This document shows, piece after piece, positions 17,978 through 27,035 of a DNA stretch of 49,130 nucleotides. How positions within the stretch are numbered: position 1 is the first letter of the stretch; each line of letters starts with the position of its first letter. Both the position numbers and the translations under genes were made by a program. Source of the DNA: Vulcanimicrobiia bacterium (GTDB lineage: Bacteria > Vulcanimicrobiota > Vulcanimicrobiia > Vulcanimicrobiales > Vulcanimicrobiaceae); contig JAMXLK010000032.1 in the NCBI GenBank assembly GCA_024281075.1, positions 1-49,130 of the forward strand, written 5' to 3'. Under the pieces are notes generated by a model, which had not been told where the DNA came from, made no database searches, and worked only from the letters and a program-made list of their open reading frames with translations.

Positions 17978-19474
17978 CTAATTAACCGGCGGCTGCCGTA
18001 CTGCTAAGCCTTCCGTGTGTTCGAGCGCCACGGTGCTCTTGTTGCGCCCATACGCGAAATAGAAGATCAGGCCGACGACGAACCAGATGACAAAGCCCAA
18101 CCACACCAACGGGAAAAAGCCCCAAACGACCGGGTTGCCATATCGGAGGAAGTAGATCAAGCCAAGCGCCGTGATCATCGTGAGCACGGGAATGATATAG
18201 GGGCCGAAAGGGATGGTGAACGCGCCCTTCAGCTCGGGATGACGGTTGCGCAGCATCGGCACCGCGAACGCGACCAGAATGAACGCGCTGAGCGTTCCCA
18301 TATTCGTCAGCGATCCTAAGATGCTGATCGGGAAGAGTGCGCCGGCCGCAGCGATCAGGACCCCGAAGATAATCTGCGAGATCCACGGTGTTCGCCAGCT
18401 GGAGTGCAGTCTCACGAAGACCGGCGGGATGAGACCGTCGCGCGACATCGCATAAAAGATGCGCGTCTGTCCGTACATCATGACGAGCAGCACCGTCGTA
18501 AGCCCGGCGATCGCGCCAAACGAGATGATCACACCGGCCCAGGCGAGGCCGACGCTATCGACTGCGTACGCTACGGGGAAGTTTACGTTGAGCGTATAGA
18601 ACGGCACCAACCCGTTGAGGATCGCCACGACGACGATGTAGAGCACGGTGCAAATCACGAGGCTGGCAATGATTCCAAAAGGCAGATCGCGCGAAGGATT
18701 CTTCGCTTCCTCGGCCGTCGTCGAGACCGCATCGAAGCCGATGTAGGCGAAAAAGATAAAGGCCGCACCGGCAAACACGCCGGCCCATCCGAACGGGAAA
18801 TACCCTCCCTCGCCGGCTTGCGGGCCTGCTGGAAGGTGATAGTTCGCCGGGTTGATGTGTCCGATTCCAACGGCAATGAAGAAGAGTACCACCGCCACTT
18901 TGATCCCGACGATGACTGCATTGACCGTCCCGGATTCTTTCGTTCCTCGCACGAGCAGCGCCGTTATCAAAAAGATGATTGCCGCGGCAGGCAAATTGGC
19001 GATGCCCGGCGTCGCATCCCAATGGCTGTGCTGCCACGTTTGAGGCACGTCCCAAATGTGCAGCGTGTGCAGAATAAACGTGAAGTAACCAGACCAGCCG
19101 ACGCTGACGGTCGCGGCGCCCAGCGCGTATTCTAGGACGAGCGCCCAGCCGACGATCCACGCTAGGACCTCGCCGAGCGTCGCATACGTATACGTGTACG
19201 CGCTGCCCGAAATCGGAATCTTGCTCGAAACTTCCGCGTAGCAAAGCGCAGCGAGTGCGCTGACGATACCTGCGACAACGAACGAGAGCGTGAGGGCCGG
19301 CCCCGCCCGGGTGGCTGAGGCGACGCCGGTCAGAACGAAGATGCCCGTGCCGATGATCGCGCCGATGCCCATCGCCGTGAGCGCCCATGGTCCGAGCGAG
19401 CGTTTGAGCCCGTGGGATTCGTCGCTTCCCTCGGCGAGAATGCGCGACAGCGGTTTGACGCGTTGCATGATCAT
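17978..19474 (-). CDS. APC-family amino acid permease
   Basis: 498 aa; LGPWALTAMGIGAIIGTGIFVLTGVASATRAGPALTLSFVVAGI. Confidence 0.93.
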   Translation of the reverse strand: MIMQRVKPLSRILAEGSDESHGLKRSLGPWALTAMGIGAIIGTGIFVLTGVASATRAGPALTLSFVVAGIVSALAALCYAEVSSKIPISGSAYTYTYATLGEVLAWIVGWALVLEYALGAATVSVGWSGYFTFILHTLHIWDVPQTWQHSHWDATPGIANLPAAAIIFLITALLVRGTKESGTVNAVIVGIKVAVVLFFIAVGIGHINPANYHLPAGPQAGEGGYFPFGWAGVFAGAAFIFFAYIGFDAVSTTAEEAKNPSRDLPFGIIASLVICTVLYIVVVAILNGLVPFYTLNVNFPVAYAVDSVGLAWAGVIISFGAIAGLTTVLLVMMYGQTRIFYAMSRDGLIPPVFVRLHSSWRTPWISQIIFGVLIAAAGALFPISILGSLTNMGTLSAFILVAFAVPMLRNRHPELKGAFTIPFGPYIIPVLTMITALGLIYFLRYGNPVVWGFFPLVWLGFVIWFVVGLIFYFAYGRNKSTVALEHTEGLAVRQPPVN

Positions 19475-19487
19475 TCAGTGCACTCTC

Positions 19488-19919
19488 CTAGCGCAGGAAG
19501 CGAATGGCAAACGGATACGTGTACGCGCGGCCTTCGCTGGCGGCGAGCGTTCCGAGAATAATGAAGAGAATCGAGGCCAAGACGGCGATTAATGCCGCGA
19601 CCGCAAATGCGATCCAAAGCGCTGCAAGGTTGAAGCCCGGGACGGACGAGTCGCCGGAGGAGCTCAGCGGAACGATGTAACCGAGCGTCACGGCGACGGC
19701 GATGATGGTTGCCACGATCGCGAAGATCGAGATCGAGATTTGATAGTTCAACGACGCGCGAGCGTGTTCGCCCACGAACTCGGATTCATGCCCTTTGATC
19801 AGGTAAACGACGAGCGGTCCGAGCACGTGACCGAAGGGCATGCCCGCGACGGCAACCAGCGCGCTCAAATGTGCGGCCATCGCCCAGTTTCTTTCGAGAG
19901 TAGCCGGGTGAGCTTGCAT
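19488..19919 (-). CDS. DUF4870 domain-containing membrane protein
   Basis: LSALVAVAGMPFGHVLGPLVVYLIKGHESEFVGEHARASLNYQIS. Confidence 0.88.
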   Translation of the reverse strand: MQAHPATLERNWAMAAHLSALVAVAGMPFGHVLGPLVVYLIKGHESEFVGEHARASLNYQISISIFAIVATIIAVAVTLGYIVPLSSSGDSSVPGFNLAALWIAFAVAALIAVLASILFIILGTLAASEGRAYTYPFAIRFLR

Positions 19920-19945
19920 GGCGGTTTATTTTGTAAGACGAGGAA

Positions 19946-21292
19946 ATGGCCTGCATGACCGAGTTCGACGTGTTGGTCGTGGGCGGTGGTAATGCCGGTT
20001 GCGCCGCGGCGATTGCCGCCGCGCGCCATGGCGCGCGCACGCTGCTCGTCGAGCGGTACGGTTTTCTCGGCGGTACGGCGACCGCCGCGATGGTGGGGCC
20101 ATGGATGACGTTCCACTCCGGAAACCAACGAATTGTCGGCGGCATTGCTCAGGAGATGGTCGAGCGCTTGATGCGCAAGGGCGCGTCGCCGGGTCACGTT
20201 CGCGACTCGTCCGATTACGTCGCAACGATTACACCGTTCGACCCCGAGGTGCATAAGGCGCTGCTCTTTGAGATGATGCGTGAAGCCGGAGTCGAGCTGC
20301 TGCTGCACGCCTATTTCTTATCGGCGCAGACGCAAGGCGATACCGTCACGGGCGCGGCGTTCGCAACAATCGCTGGGCCGCAAGCGCAGCGCGCGCGCAT
20401 CGTGATCGATGCCACCGCCGACGCGCTCGTCGCGGCGTCGGCGGGCGTTCCGACGCAGCAGGGTGATGAACGCGGCCGCGTGCAGCCCGCGACGCTGATC
20501 TTTCGTTTGAGTCACGTCGATCTCGCGCAGCTTGCGCAGTACGTTCGCGAGCACCCGGAGGAAATGCGCAGCTCGCTTTCGGAGCGCGACCGCACGCCCC
20601 AAAATTTAACCGCCGTCGCCGGGCTCTATTCGCTGTGGGAAAGCGCACGCGACGAAGGCGCGGTTGACGTTCCCCGCGAGCTGGTCTCGTTCTTTATCTC
20701 GCCGTATCCCGACGAGGTCACCGTCAACATGACGCGCGTCGTCGACGTCGATCCGCTCGATCCGGTCGATCTCACGCGCGCGGAGGTCGAATCGCGTCTG
20801 CAGGCGATGCAGCTCTTCGAATTCTTTCGCAACCGCGTCCCGGGTTTCCAAAATGCTCGGCTCGCCGGCACCGGCACGCAAATCGGAATCCGGGAATCGC
20901 GGCGAATCGTCGGACGCTACACGCTGACGCGAGAAGACGTTCTCGCGGGCCGAAAGTTTGACGATGCCGTTGCGCGCAGCGCCTATCCGATCGATCTGCA
21001 TAACCCCAGCGGCAGCGGAACGACGACGCATCGGCTGCGGCCCGGCGAGAGCTATGAGATTCCGTATCGCTGTTTGGTTCCGGTCAATCGCGACGCGCTG
21101 CTCGTCGCCGGACGCTGCATTTCGACGACGCACGAGGCTCTTGCGTCGACGCGTTTAACGCCGACGGTCATGACGCTGGGACAAGCCGCCGGCACGGCCG
21201 CGGCGCTCGCGAGCCAAAACGGCGCACGCGTCGCCGACGTCGACGCGAAAACGCTGCGCACGCGGCTCGTTGCGGACGGCGTGCTGCTGTGA
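19946..21292 (+). CDS. FAD-dependent oxidoreductase
   Basis: FDVLVVGGGNAGCAAAIAAARHGARTLLVER Rossmann motif; GRCISTTHEALASTRLTPTVMTLGQAAGTAAALA C-terminus. Confidence 0.9.
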   Translation: MACMTEFDVLVVGGGNAGCAAAIAAARHGARTLLVERYGFLGGTATAAMVGPWMTFHSGNQRIVGGIAQEMVERLMRKGASPGHVRDSSDYVATITPFDPEVHKALLFEMMREAGVELLLHAYFLSAQTQGDTVTGAAFATIAGPQAQRARIVIDATADALVAASAGVPTQQGDERGRVQPATLIFRLSHVDLAQLAQYVREHPEEMRSSLSERDRTPQNLTAVAGLYSLWESARDEGAVDVPRELVSFFISPYPDEVTVNMTRVVDVDPLDPVDLTRAEVESRLQAMQLFEFFRNRVPGFQNARLAGTGTQIGIRESRRIVGRYTLTREDVLAGRKFDDAVARSAYPIDLHNPSGSGTTTHRLRPGESYEIPYRCLVPVNRDALLVAGRCISTTHEALASTRLTPTVMTLGQAAGTAAALASQNGARVADVDAKTLRTRLVADGVLL

Positions 21293-21594
21293 GCGGCGCG
21301 CTCGCACAAGCGCTTGCCTACGGCGTCGCCGTGCGCTTCGCCGATCTCGGCGATTGGGGACGCGCGGAGCTGCGCTCGGAGTACGATGCCGCCATCCCGG
21401 AAATCCGCCTGAACGTGCGCGTTGCCGCAGCCTTGACGATTGCCGAACTCGGTGAGTTCGTCACGCTTGCCGTTGGGCACGAGCTCTATCATCATCGCGA
21501 ACGCATCGGGGAGATTGCCGTGCTCGCGCCGCGGCGCGCGCGCGAAGCCGCGGCCTCCGCGTTCGCCCACGAACTGCTCGATCGCTCGCGGTGA
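21289..21594 (+). CDS. Small HExxH protein, ImmA/IrrE-like metallopeptidase pattern
   Basis: 101 aa; GHELYHHRERIGEI...REAAASAFAHELL; GTGA overlaps with both neighbours. Confidence 0.6.
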   Translation: MSGALAQALAYGVAVRFADLGDWGRAELRSEYDAAIPEIRLNVRVAAALTIAELGEFVTLAVGHELYHHRERIGEIAVLAPRRAREAAASAFAHELLDRSR

Positions 21595-22499
21595 ATCTCT
21601 TTGCCGGAATTGACGGCGGGCAGAGTTCGACGGTCGCAGTCGTCGGCGACGAACGCGGGCGCATTCTGGGGCGCGGGAGTGCCGGCCCTGCAGATGAGAT
21701 CGGAGCGACCAACGAGTCGACGCGGCTGCGCGACGCACTTCAGGGCGCGCTTGCGGCAGCGTGCGCCGACGCCGGTCTGCCCGTCGAGAGCCGGTTCGAG
21801 GCCATTGTTGCCGGGGTGAGCGGCTACGACGGACGCGTTTACGGCGCGATGCCGGCGTTGCCGTCGCCGCGCACCGTGCTGCTCCACGATACGCCGATCG
21901 CACATGCCGGTGCGCTGGTCGGGCGTCCGGGCGTGATCGTCATTGCCGGAACGGGCTCCGTCGTATACGGGCGCGACGACGACGGACGCTCGTGGACGCT
22001 GGGCGGATGGGGATATCTCTTCGGCGACGAGGGCAGCGCGTTCGGCATCGTGCGAGAGGCGCTGTCGGCGATGATGCGCGCGCAGGACGACGGCGATGTC
22101 TCGCTCGCGGCCGAGACTCAAGCCGTCTGCAACTTCTTCGCGATGCCCTCGCTTCGCCGGCTCGTCCACGCGTTCTATAAGAATGAAATCGCGCGCGATC
22201 GTCTGGCGGCGTATGCTGCCGAGGCGATGCGGTTCGACGCTTTTCATTCGCTGGCCGACCGAGGCGCGGAGCGCCTCGCAACACTCGCGCAGAGCGCGGT
22301 CGCCGCCGGTGCGCCGGCGCGCATTGCATTGATCGGCGGCGTCTTCGCCGACGGGCGTTTCGGGCACGCGGTGCGCACGGCGATCTTGCGCGGCATTCCG
22401 CATGCCGAAATCGTCGAGCCTCGATACGAGCCGGTTTACGGTGCGCTGCTCCTGGCATACCGCGAGCTCGGGCGTGACGTGACGGACCTCCAGCGATGA
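21591..22499 (+). CDS. BadF/BadG/BcrA/BcrD-type ATPase, N-acetylglucosamine kinase-like
   Basis: FAGIDGGQSSTVAVVGD, GVIVIAGTGSVVYGRDDDG, GWGYLFGDEGSAFGI. Confidence 0.85.
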   Translation: MNLFAGIDGGQSSTVAVVGDERGRILGRGSAGPADEIGATNESTRLRDALQGALAAACADAGLPVESRFEAIVAGVSGYDGRVYGAMPALPSPRTVLLHDTPIAHAGALVGRPGVIVIAGTGSVVYGRDDDGRSWTLGGWGYLFGDEGSAFGIVREALSAMMRAQDDGDVSLAAETQAVCNFFAMPSLRRLVHAFYKNEIARDRLAAYAAEAMRFDAFHSLADRGAERLATLAQSAVAAGAPARIALIGGVFADGRFGHAVRTAILRGIPHAEIVEPRYEPVYGALLLAYRELGRDVTDLQR

Positions 22500-23173
22500 G
22501 CCTGCTCGACGCGTTGCGCGGCGGCCTCATCGTTTCCGTGCAGGCCTGGCGCGGGTCGGCGCTCGACGACCCGCAACTCATCGCGGCGATGTCGCGGGCG
22601 GCCGAAGAGAGCGGCGCAGTTGCCGTGCGGATCGAAGGCGCGGTCAACCTTTCAGCCGTGCGCTCGCGTGTCGAAGTGCCGATCGTCGGTTTAATCAAGC
22701 GCGAATACGCCGGTTTTGGGCCGTACATTACGCCGACTCTTGCCGAAGTGCACGACGTCGTGACCGCCGGCGCCGAGATCGTCGCATTCGATGCCACATC
22801 GCGCGTTCGTCCGGACGGCAGCGGGGTGGACGATTTGGTCGCCGAGATCCATGCGCGCGGCCGGCTCGCGCTCGCCGACTGCTCGACGATTGCCGAGGGC
22901 GCCGCCGCACTCGCGTGCGGTGCCGATGTTCTGGCCACGACGCTTTGCGGGTACACGCCGGAAACGGCGGGGCAAACGCTGCCGGCGCTCGATCTCGTTG
23001 CGGAGTTTGCTGCGTTGGCGCCGTTTACGGTGTGCGAAGGCGGCGTCCGTTCTCCCGCGCACTTGCGCGCGGCGCTCGATGCGGGAGCCGATGCGGTCTG
23101 CGTCGGCAGCGCTATTACAAATGTCGACTGGCTCGTGCGCGAGTTTGCAGGGGCCACGGATAGACTTTTTTAA
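22496..23173 (+). CDS. nanE: N-acetylmannosamine-6-phosphate 2-epimerase
   Basis: GGLIVSVQA, GAVAVRIEG, VPIVGLIKREY, YITPTLAEVHDVVTAGAEIVAFDAT, ADCSTIAEG; ATGA overlap with kinase. Confidence 0.88.
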   Translation: MSLLDALRGGLIVSVQAWRGSALDDPQLIAAMSRAAEESGAVAVRIEGAVNLSAVRSRVEVPIVGLIKREYAGFGPYITPTLAEVHDVVTAGAEIVAFDATSRVRPDGSGVDDLVAEIHARGRLALADCSTIAEGAAALACGADVLATTLCGYTPETAGQTLPALDLVAEFAALAPFTVCEGGVRSPAHLRAALDAGADAVCVGSAITNVDWLVREFAGATDRLF

Positions 23174-23178
23174 AAGCC

Positions 23179-23203
23179 GCTTCGGGGAGAGAAGCTTTCT
23201 TTT
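23179..23203 (+). promoter_or_regulatory. Hairpin with SD-like loop and T-rich 3' flank upstream of ctaC
   Basis: GCTTC-GGGGAGA-GAAGC then TTTCTTTT. Confidence 0.35.
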
Positions 23204-24296
23204 GGTTGAGCATAAGGCGCAGCCCGCGGGGCTAAGCGGAGGATTTTGGACCGTCACTGCGATCCTGACGGCGCTTTCGATCGCTGCGATCGTCTTTTGG
23301 TCGATATTCCCGCTCGAAAAGTATCTTCCGGCGGCCATCATAACCGCTCGCCAGGTGGACTTACTCTTCCGTTTCATGGCGGCCAGCGGCAGCGCGCTTT
23401 GGATTTTTGTCGCAGGCTATCTGCTCTACTTTTCGATCGCGTTCCGCGCGCGAGCGACCGATCCGCCCGATGCGATCGGTCTTCAAGTCCACGACAACCA
23501 CAAGCTCGAGTTCTGGTGGACGGTCATCCCCGCGCTTTTCGTCGTACTGCTATCCATCGTCAGCGTGCGCATTTGGTATCAGGTGATGCTCGAGCCGGAG
23601 AACGGAATCGTCGTCCAGGCTATCGGCCACCAGTTCTACTTCTCGTTCCGGTATCCGCAGATCAACGGCGAGGTGACCGACGAGATGCATCTTCCGCGCG
23701 ACGTTCCGGTCACGTTGAATCTCACGTCCGCCGACGTGATCCACGGCTTTTGGGTACCGGCGATGCGGCTGAAGAACGACACGGTTCCGGGCTTGGTGAC
23801 GACGATTAAGTTTACGCCGATCCGCGACGGCCGCTACCCGATCATCTGCACGCAGTTTTGCGGCGTACTGCACAGTGAGATGGATAAGCAGTATCTCGTG
23901 ATCGAAGAGAAGCCCGCGTTCGACGCGTGGTTTAAGAAGTGGCAAGAGAAAAACGCGCATGCCAGCAACGCCCTTCCGTCAGCCGGCGGCGGAGCGGTCG
24001 CATTGCAGGGCGGCAATGCCTCGGCCGGCAAGGCGCTCTTCGCGCAAAAGTGCAGCGCCTGTCACAAGGTCGCGCCGTTCAGCCAGACTTTGGTCGGTCC
24101 GGGCCTGGCGGGCGTGCTGCACGACCCGTCGCACCCCAACTTGGTGAACAACCAACCCGCGACGCCGCAAAACGTGGCGGGAATCCTTCAAAACGGCTTT
24201 ACGGGCAGCATGGGTACGATGCCGAACGCAACGGCAAACGGGCTCTCGCGCCAAGATATCGCAAATCTCGTTGCATTTCTCGATAGTTTGAAGTGA
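23202..24296 (+). CDS. ctaC: Cytochrome c oxidase subunit II with C-terminal cytochrome c domain (caa3-type)
   Basis: HKLEFWWTVIPALF, CTQFCGVLHSEM (CuA site), CSACHKVAP (CXXCH); TTG start inferred. Confidence 0.9.
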   Translation: MVEHKAQPAGLSGGFWTVTAILTALSIAAIVFWSIFPLEKYLPAAIITARQVDLLFRFMAASGSALWIFVAGYLLYFSIAFRARATDPPDAIGLQVHDNHKLEFWWTVIPALFVVLLSIVSVRIWYQVMLEPENGIVVQAIGHQFYFSFRYPQINGEVTDEMHLPRDVPVTLNLTSADVIHGFWVPAMRLKNDTVPGLVTTIKFTPIRDGRYPIICTQFCGVLHSEMDKQYLVIEEKPAFDAWFKKWQEKNAHASNALPSAGGGAVALQGGNASAGKALFAQKCSACHKVAPFSQTLVGPGLAGVLHDPSHPNLVNNQPATPQNVAGILQNGFTGSMGTMPNATANGLSRQDIANLVAFLDSLK

Positions 24297-24309
24297 GAAT
24301 TACGAAGAT

Positions 24310-25986
24310 ATGTCAGTAGCAGCGGTACATCCAGGCGGCATTGCCGACCACATCCACCCGGAGCCCCAGGGCTTCGTCCGGCGGTACGTTTTTTCGCTCG
24401 ATCATAAGATCATCGGTATCCAGTACATCATCACCGCCTTCGTCTTCTTCATGCTATCGGGCTTGCTTGCGGAAGTTATCCGCACGCAGCTCCTCAACCC
24501 CAACGGCGGATTCGTCTCGTCCGATACCTATAACGAAGTCTACAGCGTTCATGGAAGCGCGATGGTCTGGCTCGTCATCATCCCGTTGCTGACGGGCGGA
24601 TTCGGAAATCTCGTGTTCCCGTTGCAGATCGGCGCCCGCGACGTCGCATTTCCGTGGCTCAACATGCTGAGCTTCTGGATCTTTCCGGTCTCGGGCCTTA
24701 TGCTCTTCGCATCGTTCTTAATGGGCGCGCCGACCGCCGGCTGGATGGAATATCCGCCCGTCTCGCTGCAAGGCGCCGCCGGAACGTCGATGTGGTGCGC
24801 CGCGATATTTTTGGTCGGCGTGAGTTCGACGATGACGGGCATCAACTTCGTCGTCACGATTTTGAAGATGCGCGCGCCCGGCATGACGTTCACCCGGATG
24901 CCGCTTTTCTGCTGGGGACAGTTCGCAACCGCTCCGCTGCTGATGATCGCGACGACGGCGCTCGCGGCCGCGCTCGCCGCACTCTTTATCGAGCGCGAGT
25001 TCGGCGTGCCGTTCTACGATCCGACCAAAGGCGGTAGCCCGGTCATGTGGCAGCACATGTTTTGGTTCTACTCGCATCCGGCCGTTTACATCATGATTCT
25101 GCCGGCATTCGGGATCATCTCCGAAGTGCTGCCGACCTTCTCGCGTAAGCCGATTTTCGGCTATAAACTCATCGCGTTCTCGTCGATGGCGATCGCACTG
25201 GCGGGCTTTATGGTGTGGGCGCACCATATGTTTACGTCGGGTCTGGCACCGTTCTTGCAGCTGCCGTTCATGATCCTGACCTTCGTGATCGGCGTGCCGA
25301 CGGGCATTAAGATTTTCTCGTGGACCGCGACGCTTTTCGGCGGCAAGATCCACTTCTCGACCGCAATGCTCTTTGCGCTCGGCTTCATAGGACTCTTTAC
25401 GCTCGGCGGCATCACCGGCATTTTCTTAGCGGCGATTCCGTTCGACTTGCACGTGCATGGCACGTACTTTATCGTGGCGCACCTGCACTACGTGTTGGTG
25501 GGAGGAAGCCTCATGGGCGTCTTCGCCGGCATGTATTACTGGTTCCCGAAGATGTCGGGCCGGCTGCTGAACGAGACGCTCGGCAAGTGGCACTTCTGGC
25601 TGTTCTTCCTCGGCTTTAACGGCACGTTCATCCCGATGCATTGGCTCGGCATGCTCGGCATGCCACGCGAGGTCGCGACATACGATCCGCAGTTTGCCTT
25701 TTGGAATCGCTTCGAGTCGGTCGCTTCGTACTTGATGGCGTTCTCCATATTGCTCTTCTTCGTAAACGTACTTTGGAGCATCCGCAACGGCAAGCGTTCG
25801 GGACCGAATCCGTGGGGAGGCCGCACGCTGGAATGGCAAATTCCCTCGCCCCCGCACTACTACAACTTCAAGCACATCCCGACGGTTTACGGTCTGCCCT
25901 ACGACTTCGCGCAGCCGCTGCCGTATAAGGGGCTCGACGAAGAGCTCACCGATTCGCCGCCTGCGGTCGCGGCCGGAGCGCACTGA
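24310..25986 (+). CDS. ctaD: Cytochrome c oxidase subunit I
   Basis: DHKIIGIQY, VHGSAMVWL, YSHPAVYIMILPAFGIISE, HVHGTYFIVAHLHYVLVGG. Confidence 0.97.
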   Translation: MSVAAVHPGGIADHIHPEPQGFVRRYVFSLDHKIIGIQYIITAFVFFMLSGLLAEVIRTQLLNPNGGFVSSDTYNEVYSVHGSAMVWLVIIPLLTGGFGNLVFPLQIGARDVAFPWLNMLSFWIFPVSGLMLFASFLMGAPTAGWMEYPPVSLQGAAGTSMWCAAIFLVGVSSTMTGINFVVTILKMRAPGMTFTRMPLFCWGQFATAPLLMIATTALAAALAALFIEREFGVPFYDPTKGGSPVMWQHMFWFYSHPAVYIMILPAFGIISEVLPTFSRKPIFGYKLIAFSSMAIALAGFMVWAHHMFTSGLAPFLQLPFMILTFVIGVPTGIKIFSWTATLFGGKIHFSTAMLFALGFIGLFTLGGITGIFLAAIPFDLHVHGTYFIVAHLHYVLVGGSLMGVFAGMYYWFPKMSGRLLNETLGKWHFWLFFLGFNGTFIPMHWLGMLGMPREVATYDPQFAFWNRFESVASYLMAFSILLFFVNVLWSIRNGKRSGPNPWGGRTLEWQIPSPPHYYNFKHIPTVYGLPYDFAQPLPYKGLDEELTDSPPAVAAGAH

Positions 25987-26600
25987 TGACGGCCGCAACG
26001 CTCGCGCACGACGCGCACGGCGACGTCGATCAGCTCTACATCGAAACGCGCGAGCTGCGTCTGCAGGGTTTCCTGCTCTTCCTCATCAGCGACTGCGTGC
26101 TCTTCTCATCGTTTATCTTCGCGTATCTTTACATGCGCAACAGCGGACAAGGCTGGCCGCCGCCGGGGATCCATCGTCTCGACGTTCCGTTTGCCGCCTG
26201 GAACTCGGTCGTGTTGTTCGGGTCGGGCGCTACGATGCACTACGCGCTCGAAAACTTCAAGCACGGTCACTGGATGCGCTATATGATCTTCCTGCTCGCG
26301 ACCATCGTACTCGGAGCCGGTTTTCTCGCCGGCCAGGGTTACGAGTACACTCATTTGATTTACGGCGAGCACGTAACCTGGGCGGGCAGCGGCATCTTCG
26401 GCGCGTCGTTCTTCACGCTGACCGGCATGCACGGCTTGCACGTATTCATCGGCGTCTGCTATCTCACCGTGCTCGTACTGCAGTCGTCAGCCGGCGTCTA
26501 CACGCGGGGCAAGTATTTCGGGATCACGGCCGGCACGCTCTACTGGCACTTCGTCGACGTGATCTGGGTCGTCTTGTTTTCGATATTCTATCTCATATGA
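25986..26600 (+). CDS. ctaE: Cytochrome c oxidase subunit III
   Basis: LQGFLLFLISDCVLFSSFIFAYLYM, TGMHGLHVFIGV, YWHFVDVIWVVLFSIFYL. Confidence 0.95.
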   Translation: MTAATLAHDAHGDVDQLYIETRELRLQGFLLFLISDCVLFSSFIFAYLYMRNSGQGWPPPGIHRLDVPFAAWNSVVLFGSGATMHYALENFKHGHWMRYMIFLLATIVLGAGFLAGQGYEYTHLIYGEHVTWAGSGIFGASFFTLTGMHGLHVFIGVCYLTVLVLQSSAGVYTRGKYFGITAGTLYWHFVDVIWVVLFSIFYLI

Positions 26601-26613
26601 GGAGCGCGCGAAC

Positions 26614-26817
26614 GTGAACGGTGCGATAGTCGAGCGGTTCGGGGCGGTCGTCGCCGGCATCGTGGTGGCGGTTGTTTCCTTCTACTCGCTCTATAAAGAT
26701 TGGCACGCCGTGGGCGTCGAAAATAACGTCTTCAAGCTCATGCTGTTCTTGCTGGGCGTCGGCGCCATCCTCGCGATTCTCGCCGGGCTCAACGTGATCG
26801 GATTCACCGCGTCATGA
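26614..26817 (+). CDS. Small membrane protein in cytochrome oxidase operon
   Basis: 67 aa, two hydrophobic helices; between ctaE and next ORF. Confidence 0.7.
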   Translation: MNGAIVERFGAVVAGIVVAVVSFYSLYKDWHAVGVENNVFKLMLFLLGVGAILAILAGLNVIGFTAS

Positions 26818-27017
26818 TCATTCGCGACGACGAGTACCTCGATTTTAGTAAGGTTCCGGAGAGCCGCGGCATTCCGGCCGGCCTCTATCGAATCGCATTC
26901 CTCGGCTTGATCGTCATTTTCGCCATCGGCGGTGCGGTCGTTCTTATGTCGGGCTACGGCCACCACTGGCCGTCCGAAAAGACGCTGCGCGTCCCGTTGA
27001 ACAACGCACAGCAGTAA
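26814..27017 (+). CDS. Small membrane protein in cytochrome oxidase operon
   Basis: 67 aa, single hydrophobic helix; ATGA overlap with preceding ORF. Confidence 0.7.
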   Translation: MIIRDDEYLDFSKVPESRGIPAGLYRIAFLGLIVIFAIGGAVVLMSGYGHHWPSEKTLRVPLNNAQQ

Positions 27018-27035
27018 CGCGAGCCTAGCAGCGCC

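Noticed and set aside
19920-19945. 26-nt divergent gap between DUF4870 and FAD genes, considered as a special bidirectional promoter
   Set aside because: Short divergent gaps occur when promoters lie within coding sequence; no motif clear enough to claim
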